DNA of 64,000 bases from Sclerurus mexicanus (lineage: Eukaryota > Chordata > Aves > Passeriformes > Furnariidae). The notes below the pieces were generated by a model. The model saw only the letters and a program-made list of their open reading frames with translations, made no database searches and was not told where the DNA came from. Position 1 is the first letter of the stretch, and every line of letters begins with the position of its first letter. Positions 21,205 through 33,885 of this stretch are shown in pieces. Made by a program: the position numbers and the translations under genes. The DNA is taken from contig VWZF01005530.1 of NCBI GenBank assembly GCA_013396755.1, positions 348,803-412,802 of the forward strand, in the 5' to 3' direction.

Positions 21205-21560
21205 TCCTGTGTAAAGGGAACATAAATGTTTTATGAATTCAGCCCTGGTGGAGTAAATTAAAGGGTCATTAATGGCCTCATTAAAAAGCTTTGCACTTTG
21301 TTCTGAATTATGAAAGCTATCATGTAATGTTAAACTAAATGGAGTTTTCAGTGAGATTTTAAAACTCTTTAACTTGTTCCCTCTCCCCTTCTGTCTCTCT
21401 CTATTATTTTCTTCCCCATTTTTTTGGTCTCTGAGAAATATCTTTTGAGGGAGCCGCCTGTAGTGCTACAAACTAGATTTCAATTATAAATCTTCTTATG
21501 CTCCACTAATTGCCCAGAATTTTTCTCGAGAGCTGCCTGAGGTTAACACTGATGAAGAAA
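21205..21560. other. AT-rich island, candidate noncoding regulatory element
   Basis: Runs of TTAA, ATTAAT and CATTAAAAAG, with a long pyrimidine tract (21380-21430) in the middle and ATTATAAATC plus CCACTAATTGCCC to the right. The composition differs from the GC-richer flanks. No coding sense. Confidence 0.3.
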
Positions 21561-24500
21561 GAGCCCTTTTGTCTTTCCTTGAAATGGTGCCTCCCTCCCC
21601 CACCTCTGATGAGATGTCAAGAAGGGAATTACCTATAATGACACCCAAACGGGATGTGGAGAGCTGCCATAGGGGAAGAAAGACAAGTTTGCTGTGGTTT
21701 TGCCTTGGATAGTTGGGGAGAAGCCTTTGGCTCCTTCAGCAACTCCCAGTGTGGCTCTTGGTGGAATCCAGCAGCCTTCTCTCTCCCCAGCTTTATCAGC
21801 AGCCCAGCACTACTCCTTCCTCTTGCTGGGACATTAGCCGGTGCTCAGCAGGGTTGAGGAGGCATAAGAGCTCACCTTCAACAAGTTCCAGCAGAAACCA
21901 GGGCTGTAAGGACATTCCTGAGAGCTATAACTGCCACAGCATCTTGGCTACCATCACACCATCCTCCATCCCTGTCCCAGGCTTGGGCATGAGGAGTGCT
22001 GAAGCCTCTTGTGCAGCATGTCAGTGACTCCATATAAAGATCCATTTTATGCCTTTTTAAATGTTGCAATGGATAAACAATTGCCAGGTTGTTTTGGATC
22101 AGGCAGGAGCTTGCTGAGACAGCACATGCCCTGGCCAGTTGTTGGCCAAAGGTACTGGGTGTTGAGGGGCCAAATCCTGCCACTACAGCTGGGACAGGGG
22201 CACAGGAGACCCTCTGGTCACCTCCCTTCCCTTCCCTTCCCCAGAGGTGGGGTAATAATGGGAGCCCCACAACTCAGTGCAGAGAAGGGGAGACCCCTAT
22301 GTCTGGGGCCAGCAGCATCTTGCTTGGGATTCAACTACACTGCTAAGGTGGGCAGAAATTGTGTGGTGAATGAAAAACCATTGAATTGCCCTAACTTTCC
22401 CACCCAGACACAACTATTTCACCACCAGAAGAAGCTCTTCAGGCATGGCCTGGAAATCTTTGTGAGGCCAGAGGCAGAACTGGGTCTCCCTGTGGAACGT
22501 GGCCAGTCACAGCTGGGGCACCCTCCCGTCCCCAGCCTACCTCTAAGGCTCCTTTCTTGGACTTATTGACTTAGCTTGCCCTCTGCAAGTTCTTCACACA
22601 GCTACACAACAAATTAAACTCCTTATTAACTAATTAAGCTATTTCTCCAACCAGGCAGGAAAGAGAGCAGAGGTTGTTATTATTTCTATTTTTAAATATC
22701 ACTGAGAGACACGTGCCTAAGTGGAGGCTCAGCCCAGCTGGGACTTGAGGGGTGGACAGGGCTGGCTTGAGAGGCCCCACTGCAGCAACAAAGTCCCTTT
22801 GCTGGTTTAGCTGTTTAGCTTTCCACATCTGGGACAGATTTTGGGAGTGGTGCCCTGAAGACGTCAGCCTCTGGGTGATGCAGGCTGTGATGGGGCAGCA
22901 CGGGGACCCCTAGGAGGGTGCTGAGCTCCCCTCCTGGCAGTGTAGGACTCCAGCAGGGAGGACACAGGAGCCCAGGGGACCCCACCACTTCCAACAGCAA
23001 GTGCAAACTGAGCAGTGGATTTTCACCCCCACGCATGTGTCTCTGAAGGCTCAGACCCTCAGGCAGTGAGCTGGCATCCCACGCTTCCCCGTGTGGATTC
23101 ATTGGAGTCAGATTTCCCCAGTGCCCACCTCCTCAGAGTCTCCATCATTCTTATTGTCTCCAGGGGCCACTCACTTGCCTGTTTTAGTGGGGGGGCCTCC
23201 TCAGACAGCAAGAGTCACCCCACAGCAGCCATCAGTGGGACTGGTCCAGCCCCGGGACATTCCACAGTGTCTCTCCTGGTCCTCAGCCCTCCCGACAGTA
23301 ATCACAGCCAAGGGCTTTGCCGCCACACCAGGCTTCATGTTATTGAGGCTTGCTGGATGCATTTTAGGAGCACCCTGGCTGGCTCCTGGCAGCCTGCACC
23401 ACAGTGCTTCATTGCCAAGAGACTCTGCCTGCCTGGTGGCTCCTTTCCTCTGAGGTGGGAACGCTGAGGCTGCTTCTCCTTTGCATTGTGTGGGAAAGGA
23501 CGGGAATTTTGCAAGAGCTCTGCTCAGAAATGCTGCTGCTTTCTGGCAAGCTCTGGCCTCCTTCCCTGCACTGGGATGTTTGGCTCTGGTACAGGGAGAT
23601 GCCCAAGAGCTCCGGCCAGGTGGTTTCTGCAGGTGAAACCCCTGATGTGAGGGGCTTGTTGGGCCTGGTGAGGGAGCCACAGTTACTTCATATCCAGCTT
23701 GATGTGGGCTTGAGCTCAAAAATTGGAGGGTTTGCCCTAAGTGGCTGGGAGCAAGTACTGGGCATGTTCTGGGGGAACTGCAAAGGATATTAAAAAAAAA
23801 AAAAAGAAAATTGCTTTGTGGGGGGTGGGCAGTGGCAGCAGCTTGGTTAGCAGGGTTTTGGGGTTGTGGTTGTTCTGTTTTTCTCTTCATAGAGCTGTAT
23901 AGCTTGTACTTTCTTTTCTCTGAGATATTTTTTGTTTGTTTGCTTGCTTGATTTATTTTCCCTTAAATACCCCCCTGCAGGATGTGCCCCAGGGATGTGG
24001 AGGGGCTGACCTGATCTCTGGCTGGTGTGGAGGTTTACTTGCTCTCAGTGTCTCCAGCTTGTCCCATCCCTGCCAGACATGAAGTTAGCCCCCTTAGTGC
24101 TGTTTGCTGCTGAGGGGGATCTCCCAGCATCTCTGTCCTTGGGAGAGGGGCTGGTGTTCTGGTGAGGGATGGAGAGCATTGCACAGGGTGATTTAGAAAA
24201 GCTGACACACGGAAATGGCAGCCCTATAAACCATGTTTATGCTGATAGAATTAGTGGAGCCATGACTGTGCCGTGCTGGAGCCCTGCAGCTGGGATGAGC
24301 ATCAGAAGGGGCAAAGCCCTGCAGCACTTGCCCTCAGCTGCCAAATCCCACTTTGGGGGGGGGGTTGCAGGCAGTGAATGCCTGGTGATTTGTAAAGAGG
24401 GGCTGCGGTGGGGTGGTAGAGCATTTGGGGCAGGTGGGAGGACGGTGCAATGGGCTCTGTTTGATACTTTGCCTGATGGTGTCTGTGGACATGGCCTCAA

Positions 24501-27500
24501 CTCCCAGCAGCCGCTGGGCTGGGTGTGGGCGCAGGCTCTTCTGCAACCCAGTGCCACCATCCCCAGGGGCATGTGGAGAGGCTGTGACACTTGTGGGGAC
24601 CGACATGGTGGAGGGTTTGGGGTTGGTGCTGTGGTGTGAGTGCCTGCAGAGTGTGCTGTGGCTTCAGAGATGCTGCAGTGACCCGCATCCCCATCAAGTG
24701 CCAGGGACAGGAGGGATGAAAACTTGCACAAGTGCTATGGAGGAGGGATGCTGGGGAGCTAGAGCTGGGCTCTGCTGCTTCCAGCATGCCTGGGAATTAG
24801 GGGGGCTCTGTTTCCCCCCAGGTGGGCTCAGGACAGCCAAGGAAAACTAGAAGTGCCAGACCCTGGATGAAGCACAAAGCTGGGATGGGAAATGTAGAAA
24901 TGCCAAAGTTGGTAGGCAAATCCAGTGGTTAATGCCACATATACTGCCCTTCTCACTGCCACAGTCCCTGCAGGGCTGATGGTGGTGCAGTGTGGCCCTG
25001 CTGTGAGCAGGGAGATGGGAAGGATGTGGCTGGGATGCAGAGAGCATCAAGTACTCCAGCTCTCAGTCTGAACAAATGGAATATGGAAGGGCAAAGGGAG
25101 CTTGATAGCTCCTCAGTCAGGGTGGTTGCTGAGGAGACCCAGAAATGCTTTGCACTGTTTCCAGCAAAGTGACTGATGAGGGACTAAGGGAGAGGGGAGG
25201 ATATGGGTGGGGAGCAGATTTAGAAAATGACTTCACCATTGGTTAAATTTCTTCTGAACTAAAACATTGCAGAATTTGGGGAAAGAAGCACAACTCTGCC
25301 ATGAAAAAGTCCCACATCCAGCTGTGGCCAGATAGTAAGGGGAAAGTGCTTGTAAAGTCATTGATAATACAAACCATGCCAGGAAAATGTGGGACAGGGC
25401 ATGGCAAATCCCACCTTGTGCACACTCCTGAAAGAGAAATCTCTTTCCCCTGTCTAATCCATTACCACATGCTTATTCCTATAACAAATAACTGAGTCAG
25501 CGGGAAAAAACCAAATTCAATTTATATCTCAATCCAAGCAAATATGAAAAGGCTGCCAAATCTGACAATAAAACCGCAGTGATCTCAGATATTTCCCTCC
25601 TAGATGTTAGGAGAAAGGGGAGCAGAGAGGCTTTTGGCCATATGGCCATAGGTGGGGGTGCAGGGGGTTTGGTGGGATGCTTCAGAGCTCTGACCTCAGG
25701 CGGGAGTACAGCTTTTGCTCTGAGGGGCACCTGCCAGATGTGCTTGTACAGATGTGGCTCCAGAACTACCCTGGGGACAGGGAGCAGGTTGGCACTCCTG
25801 TCACCTTTCTGAAATTACCTGAATAATCTCTTGTGGAACAAAGTGGAGTCTTCCCACTTTGGGCTGTTCATCCTGTGTTGCTGTTAGGATTCTCAGAGGC
25901 ATTCCCCTCCCTGCTTCACAAACTACAGCTGGCTCCACAGCCTGAGGGCACAAGGACTTTTCTTCAAAGTTTGTCAAGTTTGCCAGGCTTTCAGTGAAAA
26001 TGGAGCCATGCAGCAAAGCACACTGCGCTGGGGGATGTTCCTTCCCAGCCAGGGTGGCAATGGCACTTTGCTCTATGTGCCCAGGGGGTCCATTTCTGCA
26101 TGGCCTAGTATGCTATAAATGGGTGCAGCCAACTAAAACGTTTCTCTTCCTCCTGCAGGGAGGGTGCATTTTCTCTCCTCCAGCCAAAACTGCTCCAAGT
26201 GACTGGGATTTCCCTCAGAGTGAGGCAAACCTCTCTGCAAGTCCCTTTATTCCCATCTGAGCTACCCCACAAACACTCCCCAACTGCTCCATCAGTGGGG
26301 TGTTCAGTTCAGCTAGTCCTGGCTTGGCTGGGGGCTGGTTTATCTCCCTGCTGTACCCAGCCTGGCTGCAGGTGTCCAGTGGCAGGGACACCAAGGGCAT
26401 GCTGCTGTTCAGTGGCAGTGAAGGGATGTCCACAAAGCCAGTGCAGAGCTGTGTTTGCACTTGCTGTTCCTTCCTAAGCCAGGTGACCTCCCCAAATTGA
26501 GCTGTGCACCCATGCCTGTTCTCACTCAGGTGGTGCCGGGCTTCCAGCAACGGAAGTAGGAACAGATGGGCAAGAGAGAATAAACAAAGAGTCAAAATAG
26601 ACACTTTGATGAACTATTTTCCTAGAAGAAGGCATTTAGCAAGCTCAGCTGAGCTATAAATATGCCATAATGTTCCTCTAATATGTGAGAGGAGCTGGGG
26701 AATGGGAAGGGTGGGATTTTCTTCATGTAAACAAATGCAGAGAAATAGTGGCAGGAGGAACAAAAGGAACTAATGAATTCAAGTCAAACACCCTGGTTTG
26801 GCTCAAAGATGAGGCATTTTTTGGGCAGCATGTGACCACATCCAGGCGGTTCATTAGCCTCTCCAGAACTCAGACTTGAGACTTTTTGTTCCCAAATGCT
26901 GGGGGTTTGATATTTGCCATTGATTTTCTTTCTTTTTTTTTTTTTCAAGCATAAAAAACAAGTTTAGTAATGCGAGAATGAAATTAAACATTTCATGTTG
27001 AATTGGAATGAGTGTTTTGGTTTTCAGCCTGAAAAGTTCATACTTTGTGGAGCATTGCACATGAAAAAGCGCTGGATTCAGTTCGTGGAGGACAGAGGAT
27101 GGATGATGGGGGAGTCCATGCAGGAAGCAAGTGGGGATGCAGTTACCTGAAACCAGCTCTCCTTTAGACCTGCACATCGCTCAAGAAAACCTTGTGCATT
27201 CCCTACACTAATTTGCTTTTTACCCACTCAAACCACAGAACAGCAAAAGGGAGGGAAAGGAACTGCTGTTCCTAGGCTATGTTAGGAACAATTTGGTCTC
27301 ATTAAAATCTGCTTTCACCTGCTACTAATTTTCCTCTTGCTACAAAGGCCTGGAATGGTTGGTTTGTTTGTTTGTTTGCCTGAATGAAGAGGGGAAAAGA
27401 GCTGTTAGATGTTGTTCATGATGAGGAAATGACAGACGGTGCTGGCAGGGGCACACTGGCTTGATGAGCCAGCGGTGGTGGGGATGGGGAGAAAATTGCA

Positions 27501-28640
27501 GCGATCAGATCCTTCCTGGGCTTTCACAGCAGCCTGAGAAGGGTGGGAGAGACAGCACCGTGGGAGCTGTGCTGCCTGCTCTGCTGGTGCAGGCAGAAAT
27601 GTGGGCAGGGGCTGCTCCCTGGGGTGCGTAGGAGCTGCTGTGGGGTGACGGCAGCCCCTTGGGTGGTTTGCTCAGGGGATGATGTGCTGCTGGAGGGTCC
27701 AAAATAGGACCTGCTTGGTCCTGCTGTCCTACCTTTCCCTGGCTCTCCTTAGCAGGCATTAATGGCTCAGGCCTGGGGATATTCCTATGTCCGAAGGAGG
27801 GGATGTTTGTGGTCCCAGAGCAACAGCAGAGTGCTGAAAAGCTGCTCCCATCCCTGCAGCTTGCAAAGGTTCCCACTGGCAACACAACCCAGGCAAGAGG
27901 GGTCCCTCCTGAGGTGTTTGTGCTTTTGCTTTGGGGAGTGGTGATGAGGAAATGGGAAACAGCAGGTGCATGGGGAAATGACTTCAAATACTGCAGATGA
28001 CGGGTGGGAACGCATGACGCCAAGTCTCCATGCTCTCTGCAGACTTGTGCATCCCACTGTCTCTCCCACTGGCTGTGTCTGCCCGTGGCTGGGCCAGGGA
28101 GCATACCACATGAAGGCTGTCTCTTGTTATTGTGACAAGTAATTAGGGTGACGCAAGATGCTAAAAAATTACTTTGTTAGGCAGAGGTGGCCTATAAACC
28201 TCCTGGAACAAACAGGTTCTTTAAACATCTCCAAACTGCGCACAAAGGCAGCTGTTCTCCCTCTCACACTTGCCCTGCTCATCCAGACAAAAGGAACCAG
28301 AGAATGCCCAGAGAGGCATTCCCCTACTTTGCCCTAGCATCTTACCAGCTGGTCAGATCCTACAAAATAGGAAACTCAAATTGCAGCAACCACCGGGGAT
28401 GGGTTCAGCTTGTGCTCCCCTTGATCCCACTTTGTTTGACATCATACCTTCCCTAGAAGTTACCCAAAACCTGGCATTGTGGGGGATGGGGCATTGTGGG
28501 GATGTGGGCACGGATGGCAAAGCACCCACTCATGCCTGCTGGCATTGGCCTTGTGGAGGTTTGGGTTGGCTCCCAGCCAAATCCCAACGTCAGCCACACG
28601 GTTTCGCCCCCCCAAGAGAAAAGGGAAAAAAAACCAAAAG
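21561..28640. other. Intergenic with simple repeats only
   Basis: Simple tracts: CCCTT x3 (22223-22240), A14 (23792-23805), G10 (24355-24364), T13 (26933-26945) and GTTT x4 (27362-27378). Several long open frames, including 229 codons on the minus strand at 23201-23890, are low-complexity Pro/Ser/Ala-rich and unrecognised. No gene is supported. Confidence 0.55.
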
Positions 28641-28641
28641 N
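28641..28641. other. Ambiguous base N
   Basis: Single N just after an A-rich stretch with an A8 run (28626-28633). Probably an unresolved homopolymer or a collapsed gap; nothing nearby suggests a lost gene. Confidence 0.6.
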
Positions 28642-29102
28642 CTGCAGCGATCTGGGGATGGGCTCAGTGTTAATAAATCCACAGCACTGGTACGGCTTTA
28701 GTGTTGCTCTAATTGAAGCCATAAAGTTAAACTCAGCCGCTTAGGGTTCTGCTGGGAGCTGGGGCTTCCATTTGCAGGTTCTCCCGTGCTGTTAAAGGGC
28801 ACCATGCTGGCTAATAGGTGTTAAATTGGAGCATCACTTTTTAATAAGCCTCTTAATGGCATTGTGTGGGTCCTTGGCAGCTTTGGGATGATGCCTGCAT
28901 TAGGATACCTCATGCAGGGAAGGCGGTGTTTGGAACTGAGGGTTGGGAAGGCAGAGGTGATACAGGAAGCATCAAGGGACCCAGGTCACTGCAGAAAACC
29001 CAGAAGGTGGCCTGGTCTGAAAGCTGGGGCACAGGGACAGACCAGGAGGTCGCAGTGTCCACAGCCCATGGCATTGCACAGTGTGGTGTGTCTCGTCCTA
29101 CA

Positions 29103-29153
29103 AGTGTCTGTTTTTGGGGTGACTGGGTAGTGTCTGTTTTTGGGGTGACTGGT
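29103..29153. repeat. Two-copy tandem repeat, about 25 bp unit
   Basis: The unit containing GTGTCTGTTTTTGGGGTGAC occurs twice in direct succession with almost no divergence, indicating a recent duplication. Confidence 0.85.
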
Positions 29154-29159
29154 ACTGCC

Positions 29160-30089
29160 CAGGAAGTGGGATTGCCTGGAGCTGGACAAAGCAAAGGCAC
29201 TCCCCTGTGTGATTTGTCCCTTTGGCTAATGGTACAGCCACCAGCTGCATTTCCTCCATCAGGACCATCCCCTTTGGGGATGCTGCTGCTGCTGAGGTGT
29301 CACCTCCAGGTGATGCGTCTCACTGCCCCTTGCCTTGCAGGGATCACAATCACTGTTTCAGTGCTCTCACAGCAATCTCACTGAAGAATTTATCGTTTAC
29401 TGAGAAAGCTTTATAACTTCCAAAACCCCCAGCTCCTCCATGCCCCTGCCCCAAGTCAAAGGAGTTTCTCTTCTCTCTTTGCATGGTTGCCCACTTAGAA
29501 GTGACACTGTGGATGTGATCAGGAACTGTCCTGCAAAATAGAGACATGGAGACCATCCAGGCTGCTTTCACTTGGGTAATGCTGAGAGAAAGGACTAAAA
29601 TCTCAAGAAACAAGCACACTATTTTTATCTAATCCCTCTGCTTTAATAACTGAGAGTTGGAGGGCTTTCATTATTCGTAATTCAGATGAGGGTGTTTTGA
29701 GAAGTCCCTGGTGGGTTCTGTCTTCTGCCTGCAGCTCTGTTCACGCCTCAGTCTCCTCCTGCCATGTGGGACATGAGGAAGCATTTGCTGAGCTCATGAT
29801 CACATCCAAACAGCTCCACACTGCCCAAGAGCTTGGTATATAACCCCACACTTGATCTCTGGGCTTGCTGAGGTTTAACTAAGAAACACCCACCAATAGA
29901 AAAGACTTTGTCAAACTCAGCTCCTCACAGTATCATCCACCCAACATGGGGTGGGATGGATTTGCTGTGCTCCAGAAGGGAGGCAGGGTGGGATTTGTCA
30001 CCTCCAGGCCAGGCAAATTTGAGGCCAAAGCAGTGGAAGAGAATGAATGCAATTTTTGTCAGCTCCATCCGTGCCGGCAAATGCAGATC
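29160..30089. other. Intergenic, nothing recognised
   Basis: Contains a (TGC)4 tract at 29281. No gene or mobile element recognised. Confidence 0.5.
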
Positions 30090-30330
30090 ATGAATTACAC
30101 ACCCGCCAGATGACAGGCTGACATTTTAGCTCCAAACATTCTCCTATAATTAGAGAATCTAATGCAATACAGGGAATGGCTCCATTTTACACACACATTA
30201 TCGTAATGCCTTTAAATAAGATAATTGATTATGCCTCTGCATAAGAAAGTAAAATATTCGGTGTAATTAAAACCGACATTCAGATTTTGGCATGCTGACA
30301 GGTGAGGCCATGTGTCATTTTATAAATCCT
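30090..30330. other. AT-rich island, candidate noncoding regulatory element
   Basis: AT-rich stretch with ATAATTAGAG, GATAATTGATTATGCC and GTGTAATTAAAACCGAC. It keeps two CpGs in an otherwise CpG-poor context. Paired TAAT cores suggest homeodomain binding. No open frame of interest. Confidence 0.35.
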
Positions 30331-31530
30331 TAAAGTGATATTCACACCCACATCTGAGTTCCCAAAGTTTGGGGAGAAGGAAAAAAGAAGCCCTTGTCGC
30401 TGAGTTGCTTTTTATCTTGACTTCAAATGTGTTTTGAGGAGGCATTTCTCTTTTTCTTTTTTTCTTCTCTCATTTATCTTCATTTCAGCCTCATATCATC
30501 AGCTGACAAAAAAACCTGAAGTCATACTGCTATGAGCAGGGATGTTGGTAGATCCCATCAGATAAGCAGAATTTGGCCAGATTTCTGCTTGCAACAGACC
30601 CCTCCGAGGCATTCGCACTGCTGAATTGGCAGGCAGCATCTTCCAGCGTGTGTCTACCCCAGTGCTGAAACCGCTGCCGGCTGTTTATGGGCTCTCCTGG
30701 AATGGAGACGTTCATGTAGAAGCTGGGAAAATGCTTTGTGGTGCAGCATCTGCCAAAAGCCTTGAGGTCCTTCCGGATGAGGACTGCCTGAGAAATATGC
30801 CCCCATTGTGATGGTTGGATGTGGTGGGGGGTGAGGATGGGGAGACAGTGTTGTGGTGAGCCTGGAGGCATGGAAACCTGCACTGGAGGATTCAGTTGAT
30901 GCTCTGTCCTTGCCACCTGGACTGAGGTGCTTTTCTTCCTCCTTTATGTGTGCTTTTATGCCAAAGACTGAGGAACACTTATTGCTTCTCCCATCCATTT
31001 TTATGATCGGAGCAGCCTGTGAGGACTGTGTTTCTGATCCAAACAGTAGGTGCCAAAAACTGCTCAGAACCCTCCATAAAAACTCCTGGTTGAGACTCCA
31101 TCCTGCTGCTAATGGACAAGGCTTATGTGACAAATCACCACTGCTACTACATAATGACACCGGCCATTGGTGTTCTGGGGGTCAGTGTTGGGGTGTGAGG
31201 TCTGGGAGCTTTTGAGGGGATTCTTTAGGCCTTGAGAAATCCTCCAAGTCAACACTGATGCTGCTCTGCAGCCTTGACATTTGCTGACTGTTACGGATTG
31301 AATCTTCGCAAACAGAGGCTTGAACATCTTCATCATCCCCAAATTTGTCCCTGTTGTCCCATAGCATGTTTCTGGTGAGATCTGGGCAGGACTTGGGTAC
31401 GGGATCTCTGTCTCTGCCATCTGTGCTCTGGATCCATCCCCATTCCCTATGAAGGCAAAGCTCTTCTAACAGATGGGAGGGCCAAGTCTGTGACCCTTGA
31501 ATCTATCTCCTACCTGGTAACATGGACTTG
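30331..31530. other. Intergenic, nothing recognised
   Basis: Mixed sequence with a G-rich stretch at 30816-30846. No gene supported. Confidence 0.5.
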
Positions 31531-31645
31531 AATCAAAGAATTGTTTAGGTTGGAAAAGACCTCTAAGATCATCAAGTCCAGCAGTTAACTGAGCACTGCC
31601 AAGTCCACCACTAAACCATGTCCCTAAGGGCCACACCTATATGCC
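31531..31645 (-). mobile_element. CR1 LINE fragment (3' end), minus strand
   Basis: The plus strand reads the reverse complement of a CR1 3' region: TTTAGGTTGGAAAAGACCTC, then AAGATCATCAAGTCCAGC, then CACTGCCAAGTCCACCACTA and AACCATGTCCCTAAG. This is the standard avian CR1 tail. It is 5'-truncated, as most CR1 copies are, and the terminal octamer repeat is worn. Confidence 0.9.
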
Positions 31646-32300
31646 CTCAGCTGCCAACAGCTGCCTCTCTATTTCCTTCCAATCAAGCAGAAATGGTTCC
31701 TTCTCTACAGCCTGAGTTACCTGTCAGTGAGCTGCTCCTTCTGGCATCCCCATCCAGTCTTCAAAGGCTCAGGATATCTGTCAGGATGAAGTGGTGTTTC
31801 CAGCCCTGTGTAGGGTCTGCCTGGTGAGTGTTGCAGAAGAAAAGGGGCAAGAGGGCCCCATTTGATGGATCATACCTTCCCCTGGATGCACAGCATGCAG
31901 AAAGGCACCTGTTAGGTGCATTTTCAGTGGCACTTGCTCCAAAATATTGCTCCGAAAACCTTCAGCAATGACCTTCCCTGTTCTGTACCTGCTGGTCCAG
32001 CTGCCTGCCCATCACTCTTTTCCCCACAGGCTCTATCCAGTGCACAGGTAATTAAAATCCTCAGTCAACTAAATGGCTCCCAGCCTCCAAGCTAGCTGAG
32101 GAGGCCTGATCCTGCTGCCCTCCTCACTACTCCAGGACATCCTGTCTCTGAATGTGGATTGGATGGAGCTGGCAGGGCAAGGGCAGGGAAGTGAACAGCT
32201 GTATTGGCGCAAACACTGGTGGGATGCAGGGTGGGAGAGGTTTCCCCTGGCCTCAGCCTGAACCTGTCTCCCCACCCAGCCCTGTCAGGGTCTCTCCTTG
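31646..32300. other. Intergenic, nothing recognised
   Basis: Spacer between the CR1 fragment and a CpG cluster. No feature recognised. Confidence 0.5.
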
Positions 32301-32319
32301 AGGGACAGAGAAAACCAGA

Positions 32320-32545
32320 CTCCCCGAGCTCCCCCTCTGGGCTTGGCTCTGGCGAAAGGAGGAGGAGGGGGGGAACAAGCCTCGGGCAGTGCTCGCTGTC
32401 TGCTCTGCTCGCATTAGCAGGCTGCTCTGGCTCTCTCCACCACTCTTTAGGCCATTACGCCGGGCTCGCCGGGCTGCGGTTGGAATGTGGGGCGCCGGAG
32501 CCCAATGGGGACGCCGGCACAGCAGCCGGCAGCTCACCCCTTCCT
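32320..32545. promoter_or_regulatory. CpG cluster, possible orphan promoter or enhancer
   Basis: About 15 CpG dinucleotides in 220 bases, ten of them between 32455 and 32530 (repeated CGCCGG/GCCGG). A CCAAT-like box lies at about 32500 and a purine-rich GGAGGAGG run at 32358. CpG density is far above the intergenic flanks. No coding exon is attached that I can recognise. Confidence 0.4.
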
Positions 32546-33760
32546 CAGCTCTTAAGTGGGCTTGTAAAAACCAACCACATGCCTGTGTGCCTGGAAAACA
32601 GAGGCAATGGTTAACCACGGTGTTTAAGAGTGCTGCCTGGCCTCCCATGGGACAGCCTCCCTGTGGCCGGCAGGGTGATAGGAGGGGACGAGGATTGTCC
32701 CTGGCCATGTGAGGGTGGCAGGGTGAGCAAAATGGCAGATGTGGCATGTGCCAGTTCCTGGATGCTATAAATGCTATAACGCGCCAGTCTGAGGGGAGAG
32801 CGGATCCCAGAGGTGGCGTTTTAACATACCTGGTGGGCAGGATTCTGGCACTGATCCTGCAGCCAGAGCCTGAGATCACAGCAGCATCCCAGTCATGGAC
32901 ACTGGCTATGTCCTCCTGCATCCTGTAAGGGCATCTCTTGCAAAAGCCCTGCAGTCTTCAGGAGCACTATCTGAGTCTTCCATGGGTGCACCTGTGCACA
33001 GACAAATTACAGGTGGGCACCTAAGGCTGGCCTGGACAGCAGACAAGAAGACCTCAATACAATGTTCTTTCCCATGACTGGGTTGAGAGTTTGTGTGGAT
33101 CTTGCTTCCTGGGGCTGCCCCCCTCAGCATCCTGCATCCCTCAATACTCTGTGTTCCCCACAACCAATGCTGTGCTGGGGGAATGGGGCTAAATGGAGAC
33201 TGGTGGGACTGCTGAGGGAGGGGAGTGTCACCTAAGTTTCTGACCCAGAGCAGCTCCTTTTCTTGAGTGTCTAACACCCCATGAGTGATGGAGCAGCCCA
33301 TGAAAGGGACACTGGGTAATGCTGGGCCACCCCCTTGTCTCCTTATTCCTACACCTTCATGCTCACTGCTGATGGCTCAGTGCAGCATGGGCTGTCTCCT
33401 ATCGAGTCCTGGAGCTGCACCAAGCTGGTGAGGGAATGGCAGTCTGGGAGACCACTTAAAAATAATGTCTGTGGCAGTATTAAGTGTTGCTCAGGAGGAA
33501 ACTGAGGAAGGGGCTGAGACATGGCTTGCTCTAAGTGTCTCAGCTGTTCTGTCTGGCCTTCTACTCTGTTTCTCATGTAAGAGAAACCCAGGAGTCTCCA
33601 TCTCCCCAGTGTGCCCAGTGCTTCCAGCTCCTTCAAGACTGTGCACCAACAGCACCCTGGGAGCAATATCCTGTTAGAAAGTGCCACCTGGACATTCCTT
33701 TGCATGCCCAGCTCTGGCTGTGCCCAGAGAGGCAGCCTTGATGCCCTCATGGTCCCTGGG
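32546..33760. other. Intergenic, nothing recognised
   Basis: Between two CpG clusters. No exon, RNA or mobile element recognised. Confidence 0.5.
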
Positions 33761-33885
33761 CTGTCCCTCCCTCCCGCTGTCACACGCAGGCTCCTGCAGC
33801 CTGTCTCACACTCCAGCAAGCGCGTTCCCCCCGCTCTGTGCGCTCGCTCCCTCACCCTCGCACACCCACGTGCGCCTGGATGATG
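33761..33885. promoter_or_regulatory. Second CpG cluster with an E-box
   Basis: About ten CpGs in 115 bases, including AAGCGCGTTCC and GTGCGCTCGCTC, and a CACGTG E-box at 33867-33872. It lies 1.3 kb from the first cluster. No associated exon seen. Confidence 0.35.

Noticed and set aside
23201..23890. 229-codon minus-strand open frame
   Set aside because: Biased composition (Pro, Ser, Ala), no domain, no plausible splice or promoter context; frames of this size are expected by chance.
32253..32921. 222-codon minus-strand open frame across a CpG cluster
   Set aside because: GC-rich DNA lacks stop codons, and the translation resembles no known protein.
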